The notes: generated by a model not told the origin, from the letters alone. DNA of 34,983 nucleotides from an uncultured Acidimicrobiales bacterium (GCA_937941245.1 CALDYC010000133.1:1-34983); one strand, 5' to 3'. Counted from the stretch's first letter, positions 8,678 through 17,406 are shown. Made by a program: numbers and translations.

Positions 8678-9582
8678 GGAAGCGGAACTCCGGTGCTTGC
8701 CTGGATCAGCGAATACACATCATCGCGTGACAACGTCACGGTCAGCGCATCGACAGCCTTGGAGATCCGGTCGGTGTTCTGGGTGCCAGCGATCGGAATC
8801 GCTCGGCTGGGGTGCGCCAGCACAAATGCCAACGCAAGCGCAGCCCGGTCGACACCTTCGCGAGCTTCGATCTCAGACATCACCGACACCAGCTCAGGGC
8901 TCGGGCCGTCGGGGCCGTCGACCATGAGCCGACCTCCACCAAGCGGGCTCCAGGCAAGTGGCGTGACGCCGTCACGCATGCACCGATCAAAGGTGCCATC
9001 GGTAAGGGGCCCCAAGCTGAGAACCGAGTACTCGGGTTGCGTCGTCACCAACGGAAACGTCATATGTGCAGCCAACGCGTCGTATTGGTCAACGGTGTAG
9101 TTCGACACACCGACCTCGCGGATCAGACCCTCGGATCGCAGGTCCGCAAGGATCGACGCCACCTCTGCCGGGTGCGTGAACATGTCGGGGCGATGGATTT
9201 GGTAGAGATCGATGACGTCGGTTTGCAGGCGTTCAAGCGAACCTTCGCACGCTTGGCGCAAGTACGCCGCTCCAGAGTTGTACGGCGTGGGTGGAGCGAT
9301 GCCGCCCTTGGTCGCCAACACCATTCGACCGCGCAAGCTCGAGTCAGACGCGAGAACCCTGCCAAGTTGGGCTTCGACAGTGCCGAAGCCCGTGCCACCC
9401 CAATCAAACCCGTAGACATCGCTGGTGTCGATCAACGTCATGCCCGCATCGAGAGCCGCGTGCAGCACTGCTGTTGCACGGCCCACATCGTCGTCGGTGT
9501 ATCGCCATAGCCCGTAGGAAATCGGCCCGACTTCGAGAGACCCGAGTTGGCGGGGACCGCTGTCGACCAATGATGTTTGCAT
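8674..9582 (-). CDS. Aldo/keto reductase
   Basis: NAD(P)H-dependent reductase of 302 residues with the AKR barrel. The catalytic tetrad is visible as Asp52 and Tyr57 in IDTSDVYG, Lys92 in ATKGG, and His130 in YQIHRPD. Other marks are GVSNYTVDQYD, LAWSPLGGG and the cofactor-binding PIAGTQNTDRI near the C-terminus. It looks like the YdhF-type clade that also contains SmoB, the 6-oxo-glucose reductase of the sulfo-SMO pathway. It starts 6 bp after the permease stop and its stop overlaps the monooxygenase start, so all are probably cotranscribed. In the sulfosugar model it would reduce the aldehyde left by desulfonation; other sugar-aldehyde reductions are possible. Confidence 0.92.
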   Translation of the reverse strand: MQTSLVDSGPRQLGSLEVGPISYGLWRYTDDDVGRATAVLHAALDAGMTLIDTSDVYGFDWGGTGFGTVEAQLGRVLASDSSLRGRMVLATKGGIAPPTPYNSGAAYLRQACEGSLERLQTDVIDLYQIHRPDMFTHPAEVASILADLRSEGLIREVGVSNYTVDQYDALAAHMTFPLVTTQPEYSVLSLGPLTDGTFDRCMRDGVTPLAWSPLGGGRLMVDGPDGPSPELVSVMSEIEAREGVDRAALALAFVLAHPSRAIPIAGTQNTDRISKAVDALTVTLSRDDVYSLIQASTGVPLP

Positions 9583-9588
9583 GAGATT

Positions 9589-10551
9589 TCAGCCTTTCAC
9601 CGAACCGGCCAACAGGCCACGAACGAAGTATCGCTGGAGTGAGAAGAACACCACGAGCGGCACGAACATCTGTGCAAATGCCCCTGCAGTCAGCAGGTGC
9701 TCGGTCCGACCAAAGTCGCCAGCAAGATTCACAATCCTCATCGTCGTCGGGATCACTTCAGGGTCACCACCGGACAACATTGTTGCGGCGATCAGGTAGT
9801 CGTTCCAGGTCCACAAAAACTGGAAGATCGCAAACGCAGCAATCGCCGGGATCGACAGCGGCAACACCAACTGCAGATAGGTCCGAAGGTGATCTGCCCC
9901 GTCGACCTTGGCCGATTCGAGTAGTTCCTTCGGCAGTTGCGAGATGTAGTTGTGCAGCAGAAAGATCGAGAACGGCAGAGCAAAACCGGTGTGGCTGAGC
10001 ACCACCGCCCAGGTTGACCCAGCGAGGTCAAGGTCCGGGATTAACGACAGAGTCCGGTTGGTGAACGGCACTGTCCAGTGCGCGCCGCCCAGATAGGTCA
10101 CCAGCAACGGAATCAACGCCACCTGCAGCGGGATCGACAACAACGCAACGGTGGCGATGAACAACGGCTTGCGGCCTTTGAAATCAATCCACGCAAAGGC
10201 ATAGGCAGCAAACGACGCAATGGCAATTGGGATGACCGTCGACGGGACCGCAATCGCGAGCGAGCTGATCAACGATTGCAACATGCCATTCGTCGTATCG
10301 GAGGACAACACGACCTCATAGTTTTCAAGTGGCGAGAACCCTTCGACGTTCTCGTCACTGAACATCCGCCAGAAGCCGGAGTTGCGCTGACTGTCGCGAC
10401 CGCGGAACGAGTTAATAAACAAGCTCAAAGTCGGGAGCGACCAGATGACAACGAGTGTCCACAGGGCCCATAGCGGAACGTCGGTCAGGCGTCGATAGAT
10501 CCGGTCGATACGTGATTCGGAGCTGCGGTCAAAGTTTGGGCCAGCCATCAT
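9589..10551 (-). CDS. Sugar ABC transporter permease, MalG/AglG-like
   Basis: Inner-membrane CUT1 permease of 320 residues with about six membrane segments. The EAA loop that docks on the ATPase is ELLESAKVDGADHLRTYLQL, followed by LVLPLSIPAI. The translation start is placed at the ATG at 10551, which overlaps the preceding permease stop (ATGATG/TGA) and has a purine-rich AGAAAGAAG just upstream; a start 21 nt earlier is possible. It is the second permease of the operon with the AglE-like binding protein. No ATP-binding subunit gene is in the operon. Confidence 0.93.
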   Translation of the reverse strand: MMAGPNFDRSSESRIDRIYRRLTDVPLWALWTLVVIWSLPTLSLFINSFRGRDSQRNSGFWRMFSDENVEGFSPLENYEVVLSSDTTNGMLQSLISSLAIAVPSTVIPIAIASFAAYAFAWIDFKGRKPLFIATVALLSIPLQVALIPLLVTYLGGAHWTVPFTNRTLSLIPDLDLAGSTWAVVLSHTGFALPFSIFLLHNYISQLPKELLESAKVDGADHLRTYLQLVLPLSIPAIAAFAIFQFLWTWNDYLIAATMLSGGDPEVIPTTMRIVNLAGDFGRTEHLLTAGAFAQMFVPLVVFFSLQRYFVRGLLAGSVKG

Positions 10552-12704
10552 GCTTCTTTCTGCATTTGCCAAACGTTGAACATGAGTACCGGTGCAACCG
10601 TGATCAAGATGAGCACGGCGATGGCCGAACCAACGCCTCGGTTAAGGAACTGGAACGACTCAGTGAAGAAGTCGTTTGCGAGCACGTTCGTGCCGAAGTT
10701 CCCGCCGGTCGACACTTTCACGATGTCGAAGACCTTGGTCACGGTCACGATGAGTGTCGTGACCACGACCCCGACGGTTGGCATGATCTGCGGCAAGGTG
10801 ACCCGGAAGAAGGTTTGACCTTCATCGGCTCCGTCGATGCGAGCAGCCTCGATCAGTTCGCCCGGGACTGCCTTGATCGCCGCGCTCAGGATCACCATGG
10901 CGAAGCCGGTCTGGATCCAGATGAGGATGACCATGAGGAAGATGTTGTTGAACGGCGCGTTCTCGCGGAACAGCACAGTGTCAGCAATGATCTCGCCGCT
11001 CGCGCCGGTTTCGAATCCGCCCAGGCTTCGTCTGAGTAGTTCAATGAACAGCCAGCCAAGCGCAATCGCTGTTGTCATGAACCCCGCAAATGAGAGTCGG
11101 CTTTGGATCCGTCCGGCGATGCGGCGCAACGTCACCGCCAAGGCCAAGGCCAAAATCCCGAGCACGATCAATCTCGGGAGCCCCGATTGGCTGAGTTCGC
11201 CGAGCTCGATCCACAGGCCGTTGAGTACACCGGTTTGGTTCTTCGAGATGTTGCGAGCCTGGTACTGAAAGCGCCAGATGATCGAAGCACCCACCATCGA
11301 AATCGCCATCGGCATGAACACGATGGCTTTGGCCGCCGATTCGAACCGACCGGCTCGCTCGGACAACACCGCAATCGCCAGGCCCAGAATCGTCGACATC
11401 GTCACAACGGTCAGCACCCACCAAAGGTTGTTGATGAACGTCCCTCGGATCGTTGCAAAGACTGCAGTAAGAAAGACGAACCCGCCACAGAACAATGCGC
11501 CGACCGAGCCGCCAGTTTTTTCGAACGAGACCTCTTTGTCACGAATCCAGCTGATGGTTATGCCGATCAGCAATCCGCCGATGAGCAGTACGAGCCCGAT
11601 CCAAAAAAGCTGGCTGCCGAACAGGTTCCGCCAGTTCGACGCATCGATGCTGTCGGTGTCGTTCCACAACTCTCGGTAGTTGTCGAGCCCTACAAACTCC
11701 TCGCTCTCTCGATCGAGCAGCGAGGTGTAGATCGTGCGAATTGCAGGGATCACCAGGTTGACAAGCAAGAACCCAAGCGCCGGTCCAAGGAAAACGACCG
11801 CACGAGCCCGGCGGTCAAAGTCAGCCAGCTCTGAAGGGGTCCGCTCACCGGGCCAGCCAAGTCGCAAGCCGAGAAGCCCGAGCGGCACGGCACACGCAAT
11901 AGTTGCCGAGGTTGTCGAACCGTCTCCGAGCACGTCGGGGACGAGCCACGCCGCAACCAGCGCTCCAACCGCGGCGCCCAATAGCGTGCGGGCGGCCACG
12001 TGCCGGGTGAGTTTGCCGACGAGTGCCCCAAGCGCCGCGCCGACCAGTGCCCAGATCAGGATCGTCGTGACGGAACCGTCTGGACGATTTCGGAACTGCA
12101 GGTGCGACCCTATGAGCCATCCTGCAGCGACCCCGACGGCTGCGCAGCTGGCAAGCCTTGGAACCCGTGCTGAAACGACACCCGATAGCCACCCGCCGAC
12201 CAAACCCAATACGCCAAGTGCGACGGCCCACTCAACGTGGCCAACGATCCCGGTGCCGAGCCTGACCAGCTCAGGATCAGAGATCGATGCAAGCAGTGCA
12301 AGCAGATCGGCATCGTCGAAGACGGTGTTGCCGTCCGGTCGAATGAGCATGTTGTCAGTCGGCCCAATCAACGGGGTTACCGACCAGTTCCCACGAAGCA
12401 ACGCGCCAAACAACACGCCAGCAATGCCACCAGTCAGCGCTCGATATCGAGGCCAACTGAAAGCGGCTTGCGATACCAGGCTGTTCAGACCGATAAAGAG
12501 TGCCGCGCATCCGACGAGGACCGCGACAATCGTGACGGCGATCCAGCCGAGCCGGTCCAATTGACCGGTGCGTTGCGATGCCACGACCAGCCCAACGAGC
12601 AGCACGACCATGGTGAAGCCACCAATACGCGACCCCCAGTTGCGCGCGGGTTCGTCGGTCACCCCCAAGGGTGATCCCGCGACCTGGTCAAGCGTGTCAT
12701 TCAC
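10548..12704 (-). CDS. Oversized sugar ABC permease, MalF/AglF-like with N-terminal membrane extension
   Basis: The C-terminal part is a normal CUT1 permease with EAA loop IEAARIDGADEGQTFFRVTL and FDIVKVSTGG. The whole protein is 718 residues, against about 300 for most family members. The first 300 or so residues hold a run of hydrophobic, Gly/Ala-rich segments (for example GWIAVTIVAVLVGCAALF and WAVALGVLGLVGGWLSGVV) that I do not recognise. Further hydrophobic inserts split the permease domain, one after NYRELWND and one after IWRFQYQARNISKNQTG. The start is taken as GTG 12704 behind GGGGGG; TTG 12716 is in frame. A continuous frame and a conserved EAA loop argue for a functional protein. 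Stop overlaps the next permease start. Confidence 0.9.
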   Translation of the reverse strand: MNDTLDQVAGSPLGVTDEPARNWGSRIGGFTMVVLLVGLVVASQRTGQLDRLGWIAVTIVAVLVGCAALFIGLNSLVSQAAFSWPRYRALTGGIAGVLFGALLRGNWSVTPLIGPTDNMLIRPDGNTVFDDADLLALLASISDPELVRLGTGIVGHVEWAVALGVLGLVGGWLSGVVSARVPRLASCAAVGVAAGWLIGSHLQFRNRPDGSVTTILIWALVGAALGALVGKLTRHVAARTLLGAAVGALVAAWLVPDVLGDGSTTSATIACAVPLGLLGLRLGWPGERTPSELADFDRRARAVVFLGPALGFLLVNLVIPAIRTIYTSLLDRESEEFVGLDNYRELWNDTDSIDASNWRNLFGSQLFWIGLVLLIGGLLIGITISWIRDKEVSFEKTGGSVGALFCGGFVFLTAVFATIRGTFINNLWWVLTVVTMSTILGLAIAVLSERAGRFESAAKAIVFMPMAISMVGASIIWRFQYQARNISKNQTGVLNGLWIELGELSQSGLPRLIVLGILALALAVTLRRIAGRIQSRLSFAGFMTTAIALGWLFIELLRRSLGGFETGASGEIIADTVLFRENAPFNNIFLMVILIWIQTGFAMVILSAAIKAVPGELIEAARIDGADEGQTFFRVTLPQIMPTVGVVVTTLIVTVTKVFDIVKVSTGGNFGTNVLANDFFTESFQFLNRGVGSAIAVLILITVAPVLMFNVWQMQKEA

Positions 12705-12739
12705 AGAACCCCCCAAGGCCCGTACGGGTGCAGAAGTGG

Positions 12740-12774
12740 CTCAGGGGGTCCCAGCTGTGCTGGAACCCCCTGAG
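12740..12774 (-). other. Strong stem-loop between binding-protein and permease genes
   Basis: CTCAGGGGGTCCCAGC at 12740-12755 pairs with GCTGGAACCCCCTGAG at 12759-12774, 16 bp with one mismatch and a 3-nt loop. No T-run follows on the minus strand. It lies 59 bp after the binding-protein stop and 36 bp before the permease start. Hairpins in this position often protect the upstream binding-protein mRNA or partly terminate, giving more binding protein than permease; that role is inferred here. The rest of the 129-bp gap holds nothing else visible. Confidence 0.7.
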
Positions 12775-12833
12775 TCGTAAAGCAATGAAGTCTGAACTAG
12801 ATCAGCTCAGACCCAATCATGTGCTGGTCAGGC

Positions 12834-14372
12834 TCAGCGAGGCCAGCTTGCGTCGATCGCAGCCGCAGCATCGGCGACGGACTTGTCGCCGTTGACCATT
12901 GCGGTGCCTTCAGTCCAGAACGTGCCGGCACCGACATCGGCAGGCATGAGGTCCGAACCGTCGAAGCGAACATCGTTCGCAGACATGATCTCAAGGAACG
13001 ACTGCTCCAACGGGCTCCACAGGCTGCGGTCAGCGTTGAGGTTCGCGGTGTTGAAGCCAGACAATGCATCGCCGCCGCCCTTCGCTTCTTGCTGATAGCG
13101 CTGGCGAGCGTTCGCAAACTCGGGTGATCCGAAGTACTCAATCACAGCCCAGACCTCTGGTCGATCGTCGAAGGCGCCAACGAGCGTGCCTGCGGTGAGA
13201 ACGATTGGTGGATCAGTGTCGCCCTGTGGGAACTGGAAGATGTCAACCGCACCTTCACTGCCATCTTGAACTGGTGTGCCTTCAGGGAAGAACGCCGAGA
13301 AGAACGATGCCTGGCGGTGCATCATGCAATCGCCATTCACCAAGGGTTCACCGTTGGCTTGGAATGCGGTCGAAGCGATCGAACCGCCGTCGGCATAGAC
13401 CATGCCGGGGGTGTTCCAGAGGTCGAGGACTTCTTGCATGACACCACTGACTTCGTCACTTGCGAACGGAAGGTCACCAGCGACCCAAGCGTCGTAGGTG
13501 GCGCCGTCGTGACGGCGGAGCATCATGTCTTCGACCCAGTCGGTGAAGGTCCAACCGGTGGCCTGGCCCGATTCGATGCCGACACAGAACGGTGTGTTGC
13601 CGTCAGCGATCATCGTTTCGGTAAGGGCATAGAGCTCGTCAAGAGTGTCTGGAGTCTCGTAGCCGTTTGCTTCGAACTGCGCTGGCTGGTACCACACGAT
13701 CGACTTGAGGTCGGTCTTGTTTGGCACGCCGTATTGAGTGCCATCAACCAGGCCGAAGCCCATTGCGCCTTCGGACCAGTTCGCTGAAACTGCTTCGGTG
13801 ACGTCGTCAGGAAGCGCCAGCAGCGAGCCGCTGTTCGCAAAGTCGGCAAGCTTGCCGGGCTGTGGGAACACCGAGATATCGGGCGGGTTGCCAGCTTCGA
13901 TCTGGACATTGATCTCTGCTTCCCAGTCAGCGGAGCCGACATAGAAGATTGTCATGTCATTAGCGTCGGCGAACTCGTCGAGCGCCGCTTGAAGTGCGCC
14001 CGCTTCTGATGGGTCGCGTTCTGGACCTGTGATCCGCACAGCAGTCCCAGCGAGTGGATTGGCGTCTGCAGCTGCATCTGCGACTTCAGCTCTGGCGGCG
14101 TCGGCGTCGGCCTGCGATGCCGCTGCGACCTCTTCGGCGGCTGCCTTGGCTTCTTCAGCCTCGGCCGCCTGCGCCTTGGCCTCTTCGATTTGTGCTTCGG
14201 CTGCAGCTTGCGCCTCGCGTGCTTCGGCAGCTTCGGCTTCGAGCGCTTCAAGCTCTGCGGAATTGTCCGAAGCGGTGGCGGCATCGGAGCTGCCCCCGCT
14301 GTCGCTCCCACATGCCGTGGCAGCTAGCGCAAACGCCAAAACGATTGCGAGTAATGAAAGTAGTCGCTTCAT
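12834..14372 (-). CDS. AglE-like sugar-binding lipoprotein with coiled-coil stalk
   Basis: Extracytoplasmic solute-binding protein of 512 residues. Signal peptide MKRLLSLLAIVLAFALAATAC ends in a lipobox with the acylated Cys at about residue 21. It is followed by a GSDSGGSSD linker and roughly 65 residues of Ala/Glu heptad-like sequence (for example LEALEAEAAEAREAQAAAEA) that should form a long helix or coiled coil. The binding domain starts near GTAVRITGPERDPSEAG and reads like alpha-glucoside binding protein AglE, with FCVGIESGQATGWTFTDWVE and NGDCMMHRQASFFSAFF. The ATG has a good AGGGGG Shine-Dalgarno. It is first in the operon. Substrate class (an alpha-glucoside or derivative) is inferred. 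Confidence 0.93.
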   Translation of the reverse strand: MKRLLSLLAIVLAFALAATACGSDSGGSSDAATASDNSAELEALEAEAAEAREAQAAAEAQIEEAKAQAAEAEEAKAAAEEVAAASQADADAARAEVADAAADANPLAGTAVRITGPERDPSEAGALQAALDEFADANDMTIFYVGSADWEAEINVQIEAGNPPDISVFPQPGKLADFANSGSLLALPDDVTEAVSANWSEGAMGFGLVDGTQYGVPNKTDLKSIVWYQPAQFEANGYETPDTLDELYALTETMIADGNTPFCVGIESGQATGWTFTDWVEDMMLRRHDGATYDAWVAGDLPFASDEVSGVMQEVLDLWNTPGMVYADGGSIASTAFQANGEPLVNGDCMMHRQASFFSAFFPEGTPVQDGSEGAVDIFQFPQGDTDPPIVLTAGTLVGAFDDRPEVWAVIEYFGSPEFANARQRYQQEAKGGGDALSGFNTANLNADRSLWSPLEQSFLEIMSANDVRFDGSDLMPADVGAGTFWTEGTAMVNGDKSVADAAAAIDASWPR

Positions 14373-14483
14373 CCGAGTCCCCCTCGATAGATAGCTATAG
14401 ATGTGCCGAGCGAAACAGTAGCGGAGGATGACTGTCCGTGCACATCCAGCGGCGATGTCTGGTTGGGCCGCTAGACAGGTTGG
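14373..14483. promoter_or_regulatory. Divergent control region between the AglE-like operon and dtd
   Basis: This 111-bp gap carries an AT-rich patch with the palindrome ATAGCTAT at 14391-14398 just upstream of the binding-protein Shine-Dalgarno, a plausible operator or -10 region for the operon. On the other side TAGACA at 14472-14477 lies 6 nt before the dtd GTG, consistent with a leaderless start. No regulator gene is adjacent. Confidence 0.4.
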
Positions 14484-14921
14484 GTGCGAGCGCTAGTGCA
14501 ACGAGTTTCAAAGGCACTGGTCCGGGTCGATGATGAGATCGTCGGCGAGATCGGAATCGGGCTCGTCGCCCTCGTTGGCGTGACGCATGACGACACTGTG
14601 GCCCGCGCCGACAAACTGGCAGACAAGATCGCCCATCTGCGTGTCTTTGCTGACGGCGACGACAAGATGAACCTCAGTGTCACCGACGTCGGTGGTGCGG
14701 TGCTCATCGTCAGCCAATTCACCCTGTACGGCGACACCCGCAAGGGTCGCCGGCCCAGCTACGTCGAAGCTGCCCGTCCCGAAGTCGCCGAGCCGCTGAT
14801 CGATGCAGTCATACAAGCACTCGCGGATCGCGGTGTTCGAGTCGCGACCGGCCGTTTCCGGGCCGACATGGCCGTCGAGTTGACCAACGACGGACCCATC
14901 ACATTGTCGATCGACGTTTGA
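14484..14921 (+). CDS. dtd: D-aminoacyl-tRNA deacylase
   Basis: Cytosolic proofreading enzyme that hydrolyses D-aminoacyl-tRNA (for example D-Tyr-tRNA). At 145 residues it is full length. Signature segments are [18 protein letters not shown] at the N-terminus, the catalytic [16 protein letters not shown] (77-92) and the C-terminal NDGPIT that supplies the Gly-cisPro chirality filter. Start is GTG 14484, with no Shine-Dalgarno and a TAGACA box 6 nt upstream. It is divergent from the sugar operon and followed after 70 bp by the EamA transporter gene. Confidence 0.97.
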   Translation: MRALVQRVSKALVRVDDEIVGEIGIGLVALVGVTHDDTVARADKLADKIAHLRVFADGDDKMNLSVTDVGGAVLIVSQFTLYGDTRKGRRPSYVEAARPEVAEPLIDAVIQALADRGVRVATGRFRADMAVELTNDGPITLSIDV

Positions 14922-14979
14922 CCCCTGATTGGTCTCAACGGGCGCGCAACCGAACCGTCGAGATCCTGGCGACAGGCCT

Positions 14980-14985
14980 TAGCCT
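14980..14985 (+). promoter_or_regulatory. Candidate leaderless -10 box for the EamA gene
   Basis: TAGCCT sits exactly 6 nt before the ATG at 14992, with no Shine-Dalgarno between, so transcription would begin at the start codon. Confidence 0.42.
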
Positions 14986-14991
14986 GCGGCG

Positions 14992-15891
14992 ATGACCTCA
15001 GGCCAGCTAGGCAAAATTGCGGTAGTTGGAACGGTCACATTTTGGTCGATTGGCAACCTCATCGTTCGAGGCACCGAACTGAGCGGCCCACAGATCGCTT
15101 TTTGGCGCTACCTCGCTGCTGCACTTCTGTATGTCGGTGCCCACATGATGTTCGTGGGACCGATCCGATTCAGCGACTTTCGCGTGGCGGCCCCGATGGG
15201 CGTTGTACTGGCCATCGAGATCGTGCTTTTCTTTGTGGCCATCAAGACAACCACCGTCGCCAATGCCACCGTCATCGGCTCGCTAACGCCTCTGCTGTTA
15301 TTTGGCGTTTCGGCTCGCCGGTTCGGCGAGCAACAATCCAAGTTGGTCATCGGCGCGGCACTGATCGCTGTGCTCGGCGTAGCAGCCGTCGTATTTGGGT
15401 CATCAAGTGGTGCCACCTGGAGCCTGCGTGGCGACGGACTCGCGGTTGTCGCTCTCCTGTTCTTTGCTGGGTACTTCGTGCTCGGCAAGACGGCTCGGCA
15501 GTCGCTTTCGGGGATCACGTTGCAAACCCACTCGCTCATCGCCGGGGTGCCAGTGCTCGCGGCTGCGTTTCTCATCGACTCGGGGGGCCTGGAAGTGCCT
15601 GAGCCGTCCCAATGGTGGTACGTCGCGGGCTTGGTCGCCTTTCCCGGGACCGGACACCTGCTTCTCGCATGGGCCCACGCTCACGTGGACCTCACCCTGG
15701 TGTCGCTCATGACCCTTGGCGTTCCGGTGTTGTCAATTCTTGGAGCAGCCCTGTGGTTCGACGAAGCGCTCGTTGGCCTTCAGGTCGCGGGCATTGTCGT
15801 CGTGCTCGCGGTGCTTGGTTTCGCGATCGTTGAAACGTCGCGTGTCGCCGCGGCAGCGGAACGTATCGCTAGTTCGACAGTCGACGTCTGA
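14992..15891 (+). CDS. EamA/DMT-family transporter
   Basis: Inner-membrane transporter of 299 residues with about ten hydrophobic segments in two EamA repeats. The first repeat shows SGPQIAFWRYLAAALLYVG and TTTVANATVIGSLTPLL; the second shows FPGTGHLLLAWAHAHVDLTL and the proline-containing VPVLSILGAALWFDEALV typical of the drug/metabolite transporter fold. Family members export or import amino acids, metabolites or nucleotide sugars; nothing here fixes the substrate. The last 23 bp overlap the convergent lnt gene. Confidence 0.93.
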   Translation: MTSGQLGKIAVVGTVTFWSIGNLIVRGTELSGPQIAFWRYLAAALLYVGAHMMFVGPIRFSDFRVAAPMGVVLAIEIVLFFVAIKTTTVANATVIGSLTPLLLFGVSARRFGEQQSKLVIGAALIAVLGVAAVVFGSSSGATWSLRGDGLAVVALLFFAGYFVLGKTARQSLSGITLQTHSLIAGVPVLAAAFLIDSGGLEVPEPSQWWYVAGLVAFPGTGHLLLAWAHAHVDLTLVSLMTLGVPVLSILGAALWFDEALVGLQVAGIVVVLAVLGFAIVETSRVAAAAERIASSTVDV

Positions 15892-17344
15892 ATAGATCAG
15901 AGCTGAGTAAAGCATGGCGGTGCGCAACCGCGAACAACGCGACCGCGATGACCAGCATGGGCCACGCTCCCAGTCGTGTCGCCCAGGTACGCCCATCACG
16001 CAGATCGACCTCGTGCTGCAACACCCTCGCCTCGCTAATCGCTGACCGTTCGACGATGCTTCCGTCTGACCGGATGACGGCCGAGAAACCAGTAGGCGCG
16101 GCCTGCAACACCCAACGGCCGTTCTCAATCGCCCGGAGCTGTGACGACGCCACCTGTTGGGTTTGCACCTGGGTGAGCCAAAAGGACGAACCGTTGGTCG
16201 GATTGATCAGCAGCTGACCACCAACATTCACCCCGCTAAAGGCACGGTCGTCATGAAAAATTTCCCAGGAAATACTCGTGGCGAAACGCCCGAACTCGGT
16301 ATCGATAAATGCGGGACCGGTTCCAGCACGAGCATCGCGCGATGGCAAGAAGTCTGGGGCAACCTTTTCAATGATCGACCTAAACGGGACGTACTCACCG
16401 AACGGCACCCGACGCAGCTTGTCGTATCGACTCGTTGTCTCACCGTTGGGGTCGATCACAATTGATGCGTTGAGGAAGTAGCCCTCGTCGCGGTAGGTCT
16501 CGATGATTCCGGCGATCAGTGGGGCGTCGAGTTCCGCGGCGAGATCGACCATGATGTCGTACTGCTCGTCGTTCTGCATCTCGCGACTGGAATGCACAAC
16601 ATCTTCGGGCCACAACACGACGTCGACCGGCACCTGCACGCCTGCGGTGGCGGCAACGTGACGATCAAACACATCACGTGCGCTGGTATTGATCGCCCGA
16701 GTGTTTTGGGGCCCGCCGCCCTGGACAATCGCAACATTGATCGTGTCAACAACCTTGCCGTCGGGCGCGACAGCGGCAAGTACTAGTGCCCCCACGAGCA
16801 CCCCTGCAGCCGCGATCGCACCGCGGCGGTCGCGATCAGCAAGCGCTGCGAGGCCAACCCCAGCAACCCCTACGAGGGCAACGATTGTGAGCGAACCGAG
16901 AACGCGAGCGGTCTGGCCAAGCGGAGCATTTGACTGGCTGATTGCGAGCGTTGCGAGGGGCACACCACCGAACGGCCAATTCCAGCGAACAAATGCGACA
17001 ACGACCAATGCGGCGGGCAGGGCGATACGTCGGCCACGACCAGATGGAACCGCAGCCGCACCGACTCCGTAGAAGACTGAATAGATCAAACTCTGGACGA
17101 TGTATCCGGGTGGAGTCAGGTCCCACATCCACAGCGTGGCAGGGAACATCCAGAAGACGCCGACGATGAATCCACGCACGAAGCGTGCGCGCCTCGGTTG
17201 ACCTGCCAGCAGCCGTTCAATGAGCGCGATTCCCGCGAAGGCCAACGGCCACCAACCCCATGGGGGCATTGAAAACGCGATGAGTCCACCGGCCACCGCA
17301 GCGAGAAGTTTGGCCACGTGGCCCTCAATTGGTCTGGTCAACAC
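15869..17344 (-). CDS. lnt: Apolipoprotein N-acyltransferase homologue with catalytic Cys replaced by Ser
   Basis: Membrane-anchored CN-hydrolase family protein of 491 residues: about six N-terminal hydrophobic segments, then a periplasmic nitrilase-like domain and a final membrane helix. Lnt adds the third acyl chain to lipoproteins. The triad Glu is present in VLWPEDVV (Glu247), the Lys in YDKLRRVPFGEYVPF (Lys309), and the accessory Glu as Glu317. The position of the E. coli nucleophile Cys387 (motif CYE) reads ISWE, with Ser359 encoded by TCC at 16268-16270; the following Glu361 is kept. Start GTG 17344 has no strong Shine-Dalgarno. It lies 62 bp downstream of the UPWC gene on the same strand. 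Family assignment is firm; activity is uncertain. Confidence 0.9.
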   Translation of the reverse strand: MLTRPIEGHVAKLLAAVAGGLIAFSMPPWGWWPLAFAGIALIERLLAGQPRRARFVRGFIVGVFWMFPATLWMWDLTPPGYIVQSLIYSVFYGVGAAAVPSGRGRRIALPAALVVVAFVRWNWPFGGVPLATLAISQSNAPLGQTARVLGSLTIVALVGVAGVGLAALADRDRRGAIAAAGVLVGALVLAAVAPDGKVVDTINVAIVQGGGPQNTRAINTSARDVFDRHVAATAGVQVPVDVVLWPEDVVHSSREMQNDEQYDIMVDLAAELDAPLIAGIIETYRDEGYFLNASIVIDPNGETTSRYDKLRRVPFGEYVPFRSIIEKVAPDFLPSRDARAGTGPAFIDTEFGRFATSISWEIFHDDRAFSGVNVGGQLLINPTNGSSFWLTQVQTQQVASSQLRAIENGRWVLQAAPTGFSAVIRSDGSIVERSAISEARVLQHEVDLRDGRTWATRLGAWPMLVIAVALFAVAHRHALLSSDLFRRRLSN

Positions 17345-17406
17345 GGTGCTATCAAACCAGGTGTCTCCGCGAATCAGATGTCTGCGACGACTGCGTCACG
17401 TGCAGG

